Source of the DNA: Dolomedes plantarius
Lineage: Eukaryota > Arthropoda > Arachnida > Araneae > Dolomedidae
Assembly (NCBI GenBank): GCA_907164885.2
Contig: OU015501.1
Coordinates: 23,131,091-23,195,090, forward strand
DNA: 64,000 nucleotides
Direction of reading: 5' to 3'
Position 1 is the first letter of the stretch. The number at the start of each line of letters is the position of its first letter. The notes beneath the pieces are model-generated. The model did no database searches, had not been told where the DNA came from, and worked only from the letters and a program-made list of their open reading frames with translations. Positions 23,892 to 36,031 of this stretch are shown piece after piece. The position numbers were made by a program, and so were the translations under genes.

Positions 23892-24296
23892 ACTATTTTT
23901 TAGGGATACATTTCTGCATTAGGGATTTTGAAATAATCTATGCCTGATCGGAAGATTCATGTGCAAGAACTTCTCCCTTGTGGCTCAAGAGGGAAGGAAT
24001 TTACTTGAATTTATGGGGCAGGTGCACTATTTTCAAATCAGAATCATATTTTAAACTCTTATGAAAAGCAAACTCGGGAACCTTTCCTGACAGTTTGACT
24101 GAGATATTCATGATACTGCAGGTGGATATGAAGGCTACTGTATGAACCTGAAGGTCCTTCGTGCACACTGTAGTTCATTTGAAAATATGTCACTTATTAC
24201 ACATTCGAACAGAACTTTTTAATTGATTTTAATAACATTTTATAACTGCAACAAAAGTTTATACAAATATTCAAAAGATACTTAGTAAAAATTCCC
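23892..24296. other. No recognised gene
   Basis: Spacer between two MITEs; nothing supported. Confidence 0.5.
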
Positions 24297-24300
24297 TTAA

Positions 24301-24465
24301 GCCCGTCTGCACACGGAGCAACTCAAAAGAAACTGGAGACGGGTTTGTAACTCCATGCCGTGTGCGTGGCTCCATTCAATTACATAGGTTACGACTCATC
24401 ACGGACTGGTTTGTGATTTGAGTCAGTTATCAGTTTCTTTTAAGTTGCTCCGTGTGCAGACGGCC
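24301..24465. mobile_element. 165-bp MITE with TTAA target sites
   Basis: TTAA at 24297-24300 and 24466-24469. Ends GCCCGTCTGCACACGGAG and, minus strand, GGCCGTCTGCACACGGAG; the inverted repeat extends about 35 bp with two differences. TTAA duplications point to a piggyBac-type enzyme. No coding capacity. Confidence 0.9.
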
Positions 24466-24469
24466 TTAA

Positions 24470-24858
24470 CTGATAATAAAAGGTTTCAAACCAGTTTTTC
24501 CTGTTAATACGGATTCGATCTGGATTTACATTTTAAATCCAAATCAGTATCATCATATTTTCGCGAACGTGACATGAAGATAATCCACTTACTCACAATA
24601 AACTTGAAATATTTCTTGAAAGAGGTGTGTTAAAGTATGAATATACCATTTTGAAAAAATAAGAGAAAAGGTTATTAGCAAAGATTTTTTGCTTCACTGG
24701 GTGTTAATATTTTGAGGTCTGGCTATAATACTTCCCTTGTTGAGAGTTTTGTAATATTTATTTCCAAACTGGAATAAAATAAAGTAATTATATTAACATC
24801 GCGAACTGAACAGAAAAGAACTGCATTAGACATTTATCATTTGATTTCGCCCAATTAT
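24470..24858. other. No recognised gene
   Basis: AT-rich spacer with no supported feature. Confidence 0.45.
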
Positions 24859-25130
24859 GTTGTTGTTGTTGTTTCTAATGCCCCCTGGCCGGAATTTATT
24901 CCAGACCAGGTCTATATATAGGCTAGTGGGCTCAGGGTTGCGGCTTCGGTTAATAATGGCACCACAAGGGTCGGAGATCAATTTAGCCAGGTGCCACCTC
25001 AATTTTGACCCCTAGGGGTGGCATCTGGGGAGATCGTACCCTCTCCCACCCTCTCAAACCTCATGCAGAGACTTTCCGGTCTGCGGATTTAACGTGCCCA
25101 TCGCTAGGCTTCCTCGATCCCTCGTCCAAT
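24859..25130 (-). mobile_element. (CAA)n SINE, 5'-truncated copy
   Basis: Minus-strand copy of the family at 5645. The plus strand reads (TGT)n, then GCCCCCTGGCCGG, and continues to TTTAACGTGCCCATCGCTAGG. The tRNA-like head is missing, the usual result of incomplete reverse transcription. Confidence 0.85.
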
Positions 25131-26909
25131 TGTAGTTGTTGCTGTCATGAACTTTTCTGAAGAAAGGCCTGTCATGTTATACTTTTTTTAAAGAAAAAAT
25201 CAACATACCCTACATGTATATATATTTAACGGAACATTAAACTTTTCAGCTATTCTACCTCTTTCATTAGTCCAAACTTTCTTTAGTTTCTAGAACTATT
25301 CAAATCGATGAACAATTTGATACCTTTTTATCTGGAGCGGAAGGTCCTAATAGACTTATATAATATATTTCGGAACCTGGCTTAGACTCACTACTACAAC
25401 ATTAGGATCCTTAAAAAGATAGAAGAGTTCAATCCATCTATATCCACTGTCTGTTTTTGTGATTCTCTAGGTTCCACATTTCCCATTCGTGGAGGATGGA
25501 AGACTGCCATGAAAGCTACATAGTAAATGGGATACTGTATATCTTTTTTAAGACTCTAAGTCACGCTGCATTGATTTACTCCAATCGTTTCTTGATTTAC
25601 ATTTAAGGATTTATGTAAAGAGCATAAATATGGTGTTTGTTTTACATTTCAAGGACTTCTTTAATATATATGAAGAATTTTTAACGTCTATCTGCTGGGA
25701 TCGGGAAACAAACGCATGTGTCTTAACTTCGAAGCTGGGATTCTAGCTAAAGAATTTTTACGTCAGTGCGAGAAACTTTCTGCAAAATCCACTGCTCCCA
25801 TGTTTCTATTTACTTTTAAAGCAAACGACTCACGATGGTGGCCTCATTTTTTTTATCCATCTACTTTTTTGTCTTAAAGATCCAATATTGCTCTTTCCGA
25901 CCATCCAGAACTAAGAATTAGATCCTGAGGAGGTTAACCTCCGATCGAGGTTAGTATTTAATTGAACTGAACCGATGATGCGGGGAAATTGGATTTTTCG
26001 AATTGCCTTTCTCGCAAATAATAGAGCCATTCTTTATTATTAATTCTGTATATTATATAAACTATCACACTTTTTTAGGAAATTTAAGTTCTCAAATACA
26101 GCTACACCGAGAGCTGTTTAAAATAATTTCCTTCAACTACACAGTTGATTTCACACCAAAATGCTTGCCAATACGAGGCACTTGTCACTGAAGACATTCT
26201 CACATAATCCGCGAGAATCGTCCGTCGCTTTCAGTGGGGGCACTGTCGTCCTTCCTCGATCTTTTCCTGATCGACGGCGTTATCGGTAGTGAGTTCAACA
26301 CCACTCGAGTGAATATTCAAAATATATTATTCACACGACTCACAAACACAATACTCAACTTATTCACGAAACTTATGCATATTTACATTCACTAATCTCT
26401 ACCTCAGTCATCTGACTGAGAGCAAACAAAAACCCAGGGAGTCCTCAGGGTCACACTCCCAAGCACTGTTCTTTCCAATCCCCCAACACAGACTGACCAC
26501 TGTGGGTTCTCCCCTTACAGGACCTCCCCCCCCCTCTGCGTCGTCCCCGTCCCTGTTATGGCGCTTTCACACACATCAGACATATCTGCAGTAAGCACCC
26601 CCGACTCCTCTTGACACATTTGGAGGTCGATTAGTCACGCTCCTCCCCCCCAAGCGATGTGTGAAGGAACACTAGACTGTCTTTCAGACATTCCCCCATT
26701 TAGAACCCCTCCCCCCCAAGGTTACTCGTGTCTCTTTGATGATCTGTGAAAAACCGCTCGATCGAGGGATCACTGCAGAGCGTTCTGCCCCATAAATCAC
26801 TGTTCCCCACCCCCCACCCCCCAGAATTCTGTGCAGTGCAGATGTGTGTGGACGCAGTATTAGAGAGCGCCAGGCACGACAGGCACCGTATATGTGAACC
26901 AACACCACA
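25131..26909. other. No recognised gene; GC-rich unknown block
   Basis: 25131-26180 is AT-rich with nothing seen. 26180-26909 is clearly more GC-rich, with several C-runs (26525, 26645, 26705, 26805) and no terminal repeats that I can pair. It could be part of an LTR or an unknown repeat. Frames on both strands through it look like by-products of the C-runs. Confidence 0.4.
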
Positions 26910-27143
26910 CCCTGGTGCTGCCTCATTTTTGACCGAGCCCACCCCCCCTCCACCAAGGGGCGACATCTAGGGGGACTGTATCTTCTCCCACCTTTTCTGA
27001 CCTCATAGAAGGACTTTCCTGTCTACGAAATTAACGTGCCCATATACGGCCTAGACAAGACGGTATTGAATGGCTTTCGTCGGGATGCAAACCGAGCACC
27101 CCCAGTTTCAAGCCGGACGCGCTACCACTAGGCTACCTCGGGA
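26910..27143 (-). mobile_element. (CAA)n SINE, copy with head but no tail
   Basis: Minus strand begins with the A box TAGCCTAGTGGTAGCGCG, then a B box GGTTTGCATCCC, then the family body (GGGCACGTTAATTTCG). The body stops near 26910, so the 3' (CAA)n part is lost. Its head is closer to a tRNA consensus than that of the 5645 copy. Confidence 0.8.
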
Positions 27144-28408
<1,265 letters not shown>

Positions 28409-28643
28409 GTACAAATTTCTACAGTTATTCATGGATTGTACGGTGTCTAAGTATGTTTATTGTTTAGATCATACTTATCGGAAACAATCCATTGGTTTTT
28501 AGACAGTATTGACACCGCTGACGAGGAGATGCTGTCTAAAACCTCTTTCATACTTATCTTTTCATGTTTTTAGTTCCTGGCTGCAAGTAGCTTTAGTGCT
28601 CATACTGGTTTTCTCTTTCAACTATTTCTTATATATCTATATA

Positions 28644-30055
28644 CACTCAGGGACAAAACAATTAGCGCACCAAGAAGGAGTCGTCAAAATGAAACGAAAT
28701 TTTACATACGTAATGACTACTTTGATATAAGTAAATGATAAGAAAATCAAAGAAAAAGGATAATTTATTTCAGAGAAAAAGGCAAAAGAACGGAGGAGTT
28801 AATACTCCGTTGGACCCCCTCTAGCGCGAATGCACGATGCGATACGATCGGGCATTGAGTCATACAAGTTCTGTATGATGTCTTGAGACATTTCGTTCCA
28901 TATTTGCTGTAACCTTGCCTCTAGTTCGTTCAAACTCGTGGGATGCCCAACTCGTCGTCCCAAATGATCCCAGATATGCTCGATTGGAGACAAATCTGGG
29001 GATCGGGCAGGCCAAGGAAGGGTAGTAACAGTGCAGAGACAGTCTTGTGACACCCTTGCCATATGAGGCCGAGCATTGTCTTGTTGAAAAATGGCTCCTG
29101 GGAGCCGTTGCATGAGTGGCAACACATGTGGTTGCAGGATTTCATGAACATACCGCTGGGTGTCATGGTGCCACGGAACAATACTAGGGGTGACCGTGTA
29201 TTGTAGGGAATGGCACCCCATGCCATCACACCAGCTGTGGGAGTGATGTGTCGCTGTACAGCAAAGGCAGGATTGAAGCGTTCACCACGGGCTCTCCACA
29301 CACGAACACGATTGTCATCACTGCCGAGATTGAATTTGGATTCGTCGCTAAAGACGACCTGGTTCCATTCCGCTGCAGTCCAGTTTCCTCGTGCGTGGCA
29401 AAACTCCAAACGGAGGCGTCGATGGGTGGGCGTCAAGGGCAGCACACGTAATGGGCGCCGCGATACCAACTGTCCTTCAGCCAGGCGCCTTCGTATGGTT
29501 CGAGAAGACACAGAGGCCCCTAGTGAAGGTGCTACCTGTGCCTGGATGACAGCCGATGGAGCAGTTGGCTGTACGCGGGCATTTCTTACGATGTGGCGGT
29601 CTTCTCGACGACTGGTCTGTCGAGGGCGTCCTGAGCCTGGTCTTCGTGTACATGACATCTCTCGGGTCCACTGGTCCCAACACTTCCTCACAACACAATC
29701 AGAGCGGCCTAATTGACGAGCTACTCGCCTAGCTGACCACCCGGCTTCCATCATCCCGACGATTCTCCCCCTCTCAAACTGCGACAACTGCTTATATTGT
29801 CTTCGAACATGGCGTAATGGCATGTCTATCTCAGCTCTTCCTTTGTAAATGATTCAGCACATTCAAACAAGCTTTGGTTACCTGTTTTATACTCCACTGA
29901 GTACGATGTTCAACGCCCTCTACCGGCTATACGTAATGCGCAATCACGCTGCATTTCTAATCATTTGCATATCTCCCCGACATGTACCTTCATTGCAAGT
30001 TTCGTTATGATCCCGCAATTATTTCTTGGTGCGCTAATTTTTTTGTCCATGAGTG
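28644..30055 (-). mobile_element. Nearly intact Tc1 element, minus strand
   Basis: TA at 28642-28643 and 30056-30057. Ends CACTCAGGGACAAAACAATT and, minus strand, CACTCATGGACAAAAAAATT, both continuing AGCGCACCAAGAA. About 1.41 kb. It landed in the TATATA of a Helitron 5' end. Confidence 0.93.
28799..29823 (-). pseudogene. Tc1 transposase, one frameshift
   Basis: Starts at 29823 (MPLRHVRRQYKQLSQFERG). Two helix-turn-helix regions (residues about 10-125, with SARRVARQLGRSDC and SSRTIRRRL), then the catalytic core: Asp in VFSDESKF, Asp in FQQDNARPH, Glu in SPIEHIW. The frame is lost near 29160 after FRGTMT, where one base appears to be missing; the rest reads in the next frame to the stop at 28799. 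I count 32 residues between the second Asp and Glu, two fewer than in classic Tc1. All three catalytic residues are present. Very similar proteins are, to my memory, annotated many times in orb-weaver spiders. Confidence 0.92.
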
Positions 30056-30057
30056 TA

Positions 30058-31090
30058 TATAAAGGAAGAAATCCTGACTTATTCACGTATCAACGCCCAG
30101 CAAAAACTATTGGAGATACAGATATCAAATTTTAGGAGCTTATTACTTTTGTGCTGGAGGCGTCATTTAAGAAGCGATTTTTCAAAATTCATCCCCCAAG
30201 GGGGGGAGGGGGGGAAAAACGTGTTTTTTACATATTCCTTCATATCTCAAAGAAGAAAATTGATATCCATAAGATTCTTGCTTTAAAATGTAAGAAACAT
30301 GAATACCTAAAAATAGATTTCAGGATTTTTCAAAATTCGGCCCCCAAGGGGGGGAGGGGGGCTAAACGTGTTTTTACGTGTTTTATCTATATATATAAAG
30401 GAATCAACCCCCAGCAAAAACTATTGGAGATACAGATGTCAAATTTTAGGATCTTATTACTTTTGTGCTGAAGGCGTCATTTAAGAAGCTGTTTTTCAAA
30501 ATTCGCTCCCCAAGGGGGGGGAGGGGGGCAAAACGGATTTTTTACATATTCCTTCATATCTCAAAGAAGAAAATTGATATCCATAAGATTCTTGCTTTAA
30601 AATGTAAGAAACATGAATACCTAAAAATCGATTTCAGGATTTTTCAAAATTCGACCCCCAACGGGGAGAGGGGGGGGGGCTAAACGTGGTTTTACGTGGT
30701 TTATCACATATTCCTTCATATCTCGAAGAAGAAAAAAGATATCCATAAGATTCTTGCTTTAAAATGAAAAGAACACGAATGCCTAAAAATCAATTTCAGT
30801 ATTTTTCAAAATTCGGCCCCCATAGGGGGGGGAGGGGGCAAAACGTGTTTTTAACATATTCCCTCATATCTCAAAGAAATGAAACAGATATCCATAAGAT
30901 TCTTGCTTTAAAATGTAAGGAACTTGATTATCTAAAATCGATTTCAGGATTTTTCAAATTTCGGCCCCCAAGGGGGTTAGGGGGGCTAAACTTGTTTTTA
31001 CGTGTTTTTTACATATTCCGTCATATCTCAAAGAAGGAAACATATGTCCATAAGATTCTTGATTTAAAATGTCAGAAACACGATTAATGT
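30058..31090 (+). repeat. Tandem array with alternating 148/164-bp spacing
   Basis: The block TTTTTCAAAATTCG plus a C-run/G-run (CCCCCAAGGGGGG) recurs six times; its CAAA starts at 30183, 30331, 30497, 30645, 30807 and 30955, giving intervals 148, 166, 148, 162, 148. The monomers also share TCCATAAGATTCTTGCTTTA. So the array is built of two-monomer units of about 312 bp. Frames stay open across several monomers because lengths and G-runs permit it; I do not regard this as coding. Confidence 0.85.
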
Positions 31091-31258
31091 AACAAACACG
31101 ATCAATGTCACGATTTTTCGACATTCGCTTTAAATTTTGTAAAAATTGCTTGAAACAATCCAATATTTTATATTTCCTATATATCACTATTTTGAACACC
31201 AAATTGGTGGTAGGGGAAAAGAGAGAGATCAACCTTAATTAAATGAAGTGTGGAAGGG

Positions 31259-31280
31259 TGTGTGTGTGTGTGTGTGTGTG
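31259..31280. repeat. (GT)n microsatellite
   Basis: Short GT run inside the 3' part of the Helitron-like element. Confidence 0.9.
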
Positions 31281-31631
31281 AATTGTATATATTTCGGTTG
31301 TTAGTACGTATACATCTAGAGCTCAGGTTAACTCCATTCATTTTCATTATCCTGGGCAACGCCAGGTAATTCTTTGTTTATGAAACCGGCGATTTTCACA
31401 AGGGTTTACGAGGAAGCCCTCAAACTCCTTGAAGGGATTCAGTGGGATATCAAAATTGAAAGAAACATTTTAATGCTGACATCAGCATGGGGGGGGGGGG
31501 GGTATTATAATATGCTGATGGGATGCTGACCAGTGGAGAGGAGTTTGGTTTGTCATAAAATACAAATATACATATCATACAAGTAAGCTTTACTAAGGCT
31601 ACACCCGTGCAACGCCGGGTATATAAAGCTA

Positions 31632-31633
<2 letters not shown>

Positions 31634-31724
<91 letters not shown>

Positions 31725-31729
31725 TATAT
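31634..31729. repeat. (TA)n microsatellite
   Basis: Starts directly after the CTAG end of the Helitron-like element, so the element inserted in or next to a TA array. Confidence 0.95.
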
Positions 31730-31837
31730 TAGATAGTTGAAAAATAACAAACAATAGGGGGATGTTGTGACATAATAATAGAGTAAACCCAGATATCAAT
31801 AAGGTAAAATAGAAAAGTACTAAAACAGAAAGAAAAC

Positions 31838-31899
31838 GGAGGTGTTATAGTTGATGACTGGAGGGAGTACTCTCTCCAGTCATCAACTATAACACCTCC
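31838..31899. repeat. 62-bp near-perfect palindrome, no spacer
   Basis: Arms of 31 bp with one mismatch (31864 against 31873). The outer 26 bp (GGAGGTGTTATAGTTGATGA...) pair perfectly with 31874-31899, and the centre GAGTACTC is itself palindromic. Would form a very stable hairpin or cruciform. Confidence 0.95.
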
Positions 31900-31905
31900 A
31901 TTTCC

Positions 31906-31913
31906 TTTTAGTA

Positions 31914-32005
<92 letters not shown>

Positions 32006-32013
32006 TACTAAAA
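31906..32013. repeat. 108-bp (TA)n palindrome with unique arms
   Basis: TTTTAGTAGCA at 31906-31916 and TGCTACTAAAA at 32003-32013 are perfect inverted arms around an uninterrupted TA array, so the whole block is self-complementary. Confidence 0.93.
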
Positions 32014-32774
32014 TGATTTTTAAAATGCGCTTTATTGATTTTAGATTACCATTTAATTTATATTTATTAATCACTTTCCCTTCCACTTTACATTACATTT
32101 AAGAACATGGCTTCTTTCCAGTTCAACTGCCAATCTGTACAAAGCTCCATCCCTTAATTTCTCATAAAAATTCTCCTCGTGCTGCCTCAGTGTGCTAGTT
32201 TGAGTAGCTTAGAGACTGGACTACTCGAATTTTTACTGACAACTTTTGTTTCCCATACAAAAATTCTCTCTTTAGGCAATTTCCTTAGAGTAAACTCAAT
32301 TTTTGAGAACATCGCCATTTCTTGCTTAGATCCTCTAAAATCCTTCCCGAACCTCCTGTTTCCGGGGGCTTTGGACAGAAACTTAGATAAAATCCAGCAG
32401 AAACTTCACTTGATTGATCCTCAATCCTCATCACACTCCAAGATTTAGGTTTGTGACTAAAAGTTTAATGGAAGGGAGGTTTTATTTCTCTTTTGAAAGA
32501 ATCCTTATCCTCTGGGATTTTGAAGCGAAACAGAGGCGTGTTAGGTGCTATGCTTTCGGGAAGCTGTGTCATTTTGTCCTTCTTTAATGTTTAAAATGAA
32601 TAAAGCTAAACATGTAAGCTTTTTTTCTCCTTAATGTTATGTCTGATATACAAATGACGTATAATATAATCAATGGACTCAAGTTTCAGCTGCCCTTCTC
32701 TAGGACTTCAGTATTTATGTGTCCTATTTCGTAACATATTAACTGACAGTGACGTCAAGGGTGAATATTCTTTG
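32014..32774. other. No recognised gene
   Basis: An 89-codon frame at 32179-32448 (+) starts with a plausible ATG but resembles nothing I know; composition gives no support either way. Confidence 0.4.
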
Positions 32775-32782
32775 ACCTATAC

Positions 32783-33468
32783 CAGAGGTGGGGAACCTTT
32801 TTACCATTAGAGGTCACGTGTAAATTAGGTAGTAATAAAGGAGGCCGCATAAGTTGATGAACCTATAAATGCGACTTTTATGAAATTATTTTAGTTAGAT
32901 ATAGTTTTAACAATTTGGTGCATTATATAGAAAAATAACAAAAAAAATTAAGTCCTTATTTATTTATTATTTGACATAAAAAGTTACAATATAAAATATT
33001 TTTGTATTCACATAAGGATAAAAACTTGTTATAACATTAATCATTAATTATTATTTTTTTTTTGCAGAAAAATAATACGTTATAACGTACATGGAGTCAG
33101 TCACAACAATAATAGTAAGAAAATAGTTTTTGTCTAGAGATCATATAACATGTCTGGTAGCATTGCTAAGAAACTCTGAGCATTAAATTACATATAAAGT
33201 GTAGTTAAAGTATCATACAATAAAGGTAAACGAAGCTCATTTGGATAAATATACAATTGTGTCGACTTTAGACAACAATTTCAAAATGTCAACTTTATTT
33301 TGGCCGACACTGTACATACATTCATGCCGTTCTTTATTTAATTCTATTCATTTGGAAATTGTTATAATCTATATAATTAAATATTAATTAATACAAGTGC
33401 TAGCTTTTATGAAGGCCTCAAGAGAAGATCACGGAGCGCCGCGCGTTCCCCACCTCTGCCCTATACGT
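32783..33468. mobile_element. Non-autonomous hAT element
   Basis: Ends CAGAGGTGGGGAACC and, minus strand, CAGAGGTGGGGAACGCG. Target copies ACCTATAC (32775-32782) and CCCTATAC (33469-33476), 7 of 8. Interior AT-rich, non-coding. Confidence 0.9.
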
Positions 33469-33668
33469 TGTCGCCTCTTATCGTACTATTATCTTCATAT
33501 TTAGTTTTATATACGAAACTATTTAGGAGTATATTGTGAAAGCAAGACACCCTAATATCATGGGTATAGCTGAGTTCATAGCGTACGCTTTGTTGTTGGA
33601 GACGAGGATTTAAACTCCGGTTCTGTATAATGGGTGTTGCAGTCACGTCCTGTTGTTGGAAGTAAATA

Positions 33669-34435
33669 CAGGGTGGTCATAAAGAAACTTTGCCGATATA
33701 TGGACTTCTAGCGGCCGTTCCATTCAACCGATCGAGATGAGATTTCAGATATAGTTATTCAGAGGTATGAGCTCGGGATTTTGTGAACGGCAACAAAGTG
33801 GTGCTCATGGTTACGGTTATAGGTACAGAAAATCAAAATTTTCAAATAGCAACCCCCACTTTTTCCCATCCCAAAATGCCCAGCGCATGCGAAAACCCTA
33901 AATAGCGTTGGAACTGTACGTGTATCACAAAAAACGGACGCATTATGCACGCACAAAAAAACAGCTCTGCGAACGGCCTACAAAAACATGATCGGGGCGC
34001 ACGGAGAAAATTTGCTTATGACAGAGGCTATACACCAATCACTGATGACAACACAGATCGGACAAAAGAAAACTTTTATTTGGATTACACATTTTCCACA
34101 TGGGTGTCATCATCGTGTTTTTGTTGGCCGTTCGCAGAGCTTTTATTTGTGCTTGCATAACGCGTCCGTTTTTTGTGATACACGTACCGTTCTAACGCTA
34201 TTTATAGTTTTCGCATACGCTGAGCATTTTGCAACGGGAAAAAGTGGGCGTTCCTATTCGAAAATTTCGTGTTTCGATACCTATAACCGTAACCGCGAGC
34301 GCCACTTGGTTGCCGTTCACAGAATCCTGAGCCCATACCTCTGAATAACTATATCTGAAATCTCATCTAGATCGGTTGAACGGAACAGCCGCTAGAGGTC
34401 CATATATAAGCATAGTTTTTTTTATGACCACCCTG
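33669..34435. mobile_element. Foldback element with about 320-bp arms
   Basis: TA at 33667-33668 and 34436-34437. The left arm (33669 to about 33985) is a close inverted copy of the right arm (about 34130-34435); both start CAGGGTGGTCATAAA and end GCTCTGCGAACGGCC. Only about 140 bp separate the arms. Frames on both strands through it reflect the inverted repeat. Terminal sequence and TA target suggest the Tc1/mariner group. Confidence 0.92.
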
Positions 34436-34437
34436 TA

Positions 34438-35886
34438 TAATGAACCATATGACAAATATTCGTAGTCGAAAATATTTTAACTTGTGGGAATAAAGGAATG
34501 AATAAGTGGGAGCGAATACGTTTGACAAAACATCCTGTGTTTCCGGCCTGAAACAAATAGGGACATTATTTGAGGGAACTCATAAAAATTACATTCCCTC
34601 AAAACGCCGATACAGCTTAGTTGGTAGAATCCCAGCCTCGAGGTTTCAAGAATTTCAGTTCTGTTAGAAAGTTATTTTTATGTTCATTGATTCAAATATT
34701 ATATTGAACAATTAATCAGTTACATGTAAAAAAAAAATATTAGCACTATGATCCGAATGATTAGTATAGAATGGTCTGAGGAAGTTGCATTTCGGTATAC
34801 ACGAGCATTAAGACAAGAAAAAAAACTTACATTGCTAGAGATGTTCCAAAATGGGCGGAAAGGATGCTGAGTTTCACTATTAGGCTGTTGTCCGCTAAGA
34901 TAAGTGAACAGAATAAAATTTCCCTGTATTGGGCTGACCCAATAATTCATGTGCATGAGGAATTATACCCTCTTGTCCCCCATCCTGTGTTTTCTTCCCA
35001 GATAAAAATTCAAAAGATATGTAAATTATTTTTTCCATTTTTTTTAAACTTTAGGATATTTTTAATGTAGCTAATATTGCTGAAAGTGGCAATTTAAGTT
35101 ATTTATACTGAAAAAGAAATAGCGAGAAGAATTCTTTCTCAAGAAAATATACATCGCTTGAGCAATATATCCACCTAGTTCTCCCTGCCCAAACAAAAAA
35201 AAATGATAATTTTTTTTGGGTGGCAGGAATATCTATATTCTCAACGAACTATTTGAAATAGCTTATTTACTAAAATTACTCCCTAAACATGACTATCTTC
35301 TAAAAGCGAAAATGCTATTGACATAACAAATATTTTTCCTTAATTAATGTTATTGCCATCACAGATGTTTCCTTGAAATCCAAATGCAAAAGATAAGGTT
35401 GTATATCCGCAGTCTAGAATGCAGTAGAAATTTTGTTTCAAACGTTTCAACGCATCATTCTTGAAGGTCAACTGAAATAAACAAAATAAGGTAAAAGATG
35501 TTTCGGAACATAATATATTCTTTACTGGGGTTGATGACTTTTCTGTTGATAAGATCCTTCCAGAGCTTCTAAAGAGCAAATGAGATTCTAGATCCGCTAA
35601 TACAAAATAGCCTTTCATTCTCACCTTCAGAAGAGTCAGACGTGCTATTGAAACATTACGTGTGTCAAGCCGCGTGATTCAATAGCATGCATAAGTTAAC
35701 TGTAGCTAAACGACTGTATTATGAAGAAAGATCCTGTAATACGCAACTATGCAATGCGTTTAAAAGATTACGAACTTGCGTTTGTTTGCTTTAAAATACT
35801 GCTACAAATAAATTTCTTTTTCGTAAATTTCTTTAAATACTGGAGGACAAAATTTTAGGATAGCTTGTTAAATGGTATATAACAAG
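34438..35886. other. No recognised gene
   Basis: AT-rich DNA. A degenerate tRNA-like stretch (CAGCTTAGTTGGTAGAA, about 34613-34630) is noted but has no usable B box. Confidence 0.5.
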
Positions 35887-36031
35887 TACCGTATTTTTCA
35901 TACCATAAGACGCACCGGACGATAAGACGCAACTCATATTTATGGGAGGACTTTAAGAAAAGAATATTTTGTATTTTCTTAGGTATATAAAGATATTTTC
36001 AATTTCTTACTTAATAAAGATAATATATATA

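Larger units (their letters stand above)
28636..31632 (+). mobile_element. Helitron-like element, family 2, with partial tandem body
   Basis: The 5' end A|TCTATATATATAAAGGAAG is split by a Tc1 insertion (TCTATATA at 28636-28643, then TATAAAGG from 30058). A second 5' end, A|TCTATATATATAAAGGAA, lies at 30386, so the first unit is about 336 bp without the Tc1. The 3' end has hairpin arms ACCCG and CGGGT (31603-31620) followed by CTAG|T at 31629-31633. A second hairpin, CCTGG/CCAGG at 31351-31366 without CTAG, suggests an internal or older 3' end. No RepHel helicase gene. The body is the tandem array at 30058-31090. Confidence 0.7.

Noticed and set aside
26180..26909. Solo LTR
   Set aside because: GC-richer than surroundings, but no paired TG...CA boundaries or target duplication could be seen.
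29210..29716. 168-codon plus-strand frame
   Set aside because: Antisense shadow of the minus-strand Tc1 transposase, ending within it.
30151..31087. Repeated frame with PPRGG and HISKKK motifs as a tandem-repeat protein
   Set aside because: Openness follows from the tandem DNA repeat; monomer lengths vary by non-multiples of three and frames break between 30683 and 30764. No start or splice support.
30058..31090. CRISPR-like array
   Set aside because: Monomers are 148-166 bp, fully repeated without unique spacers, in a eukaryotic Helitron.
33560..33660. tRNA-like stretch (TAGCTGAGTTCATAGCG ... GATTTAAACTCC), and a similar one at 34612-34672
   Set aside because: A and B boxes are too degenerate and no SINE body or tail follows; could be an old SINE head but not supportable.
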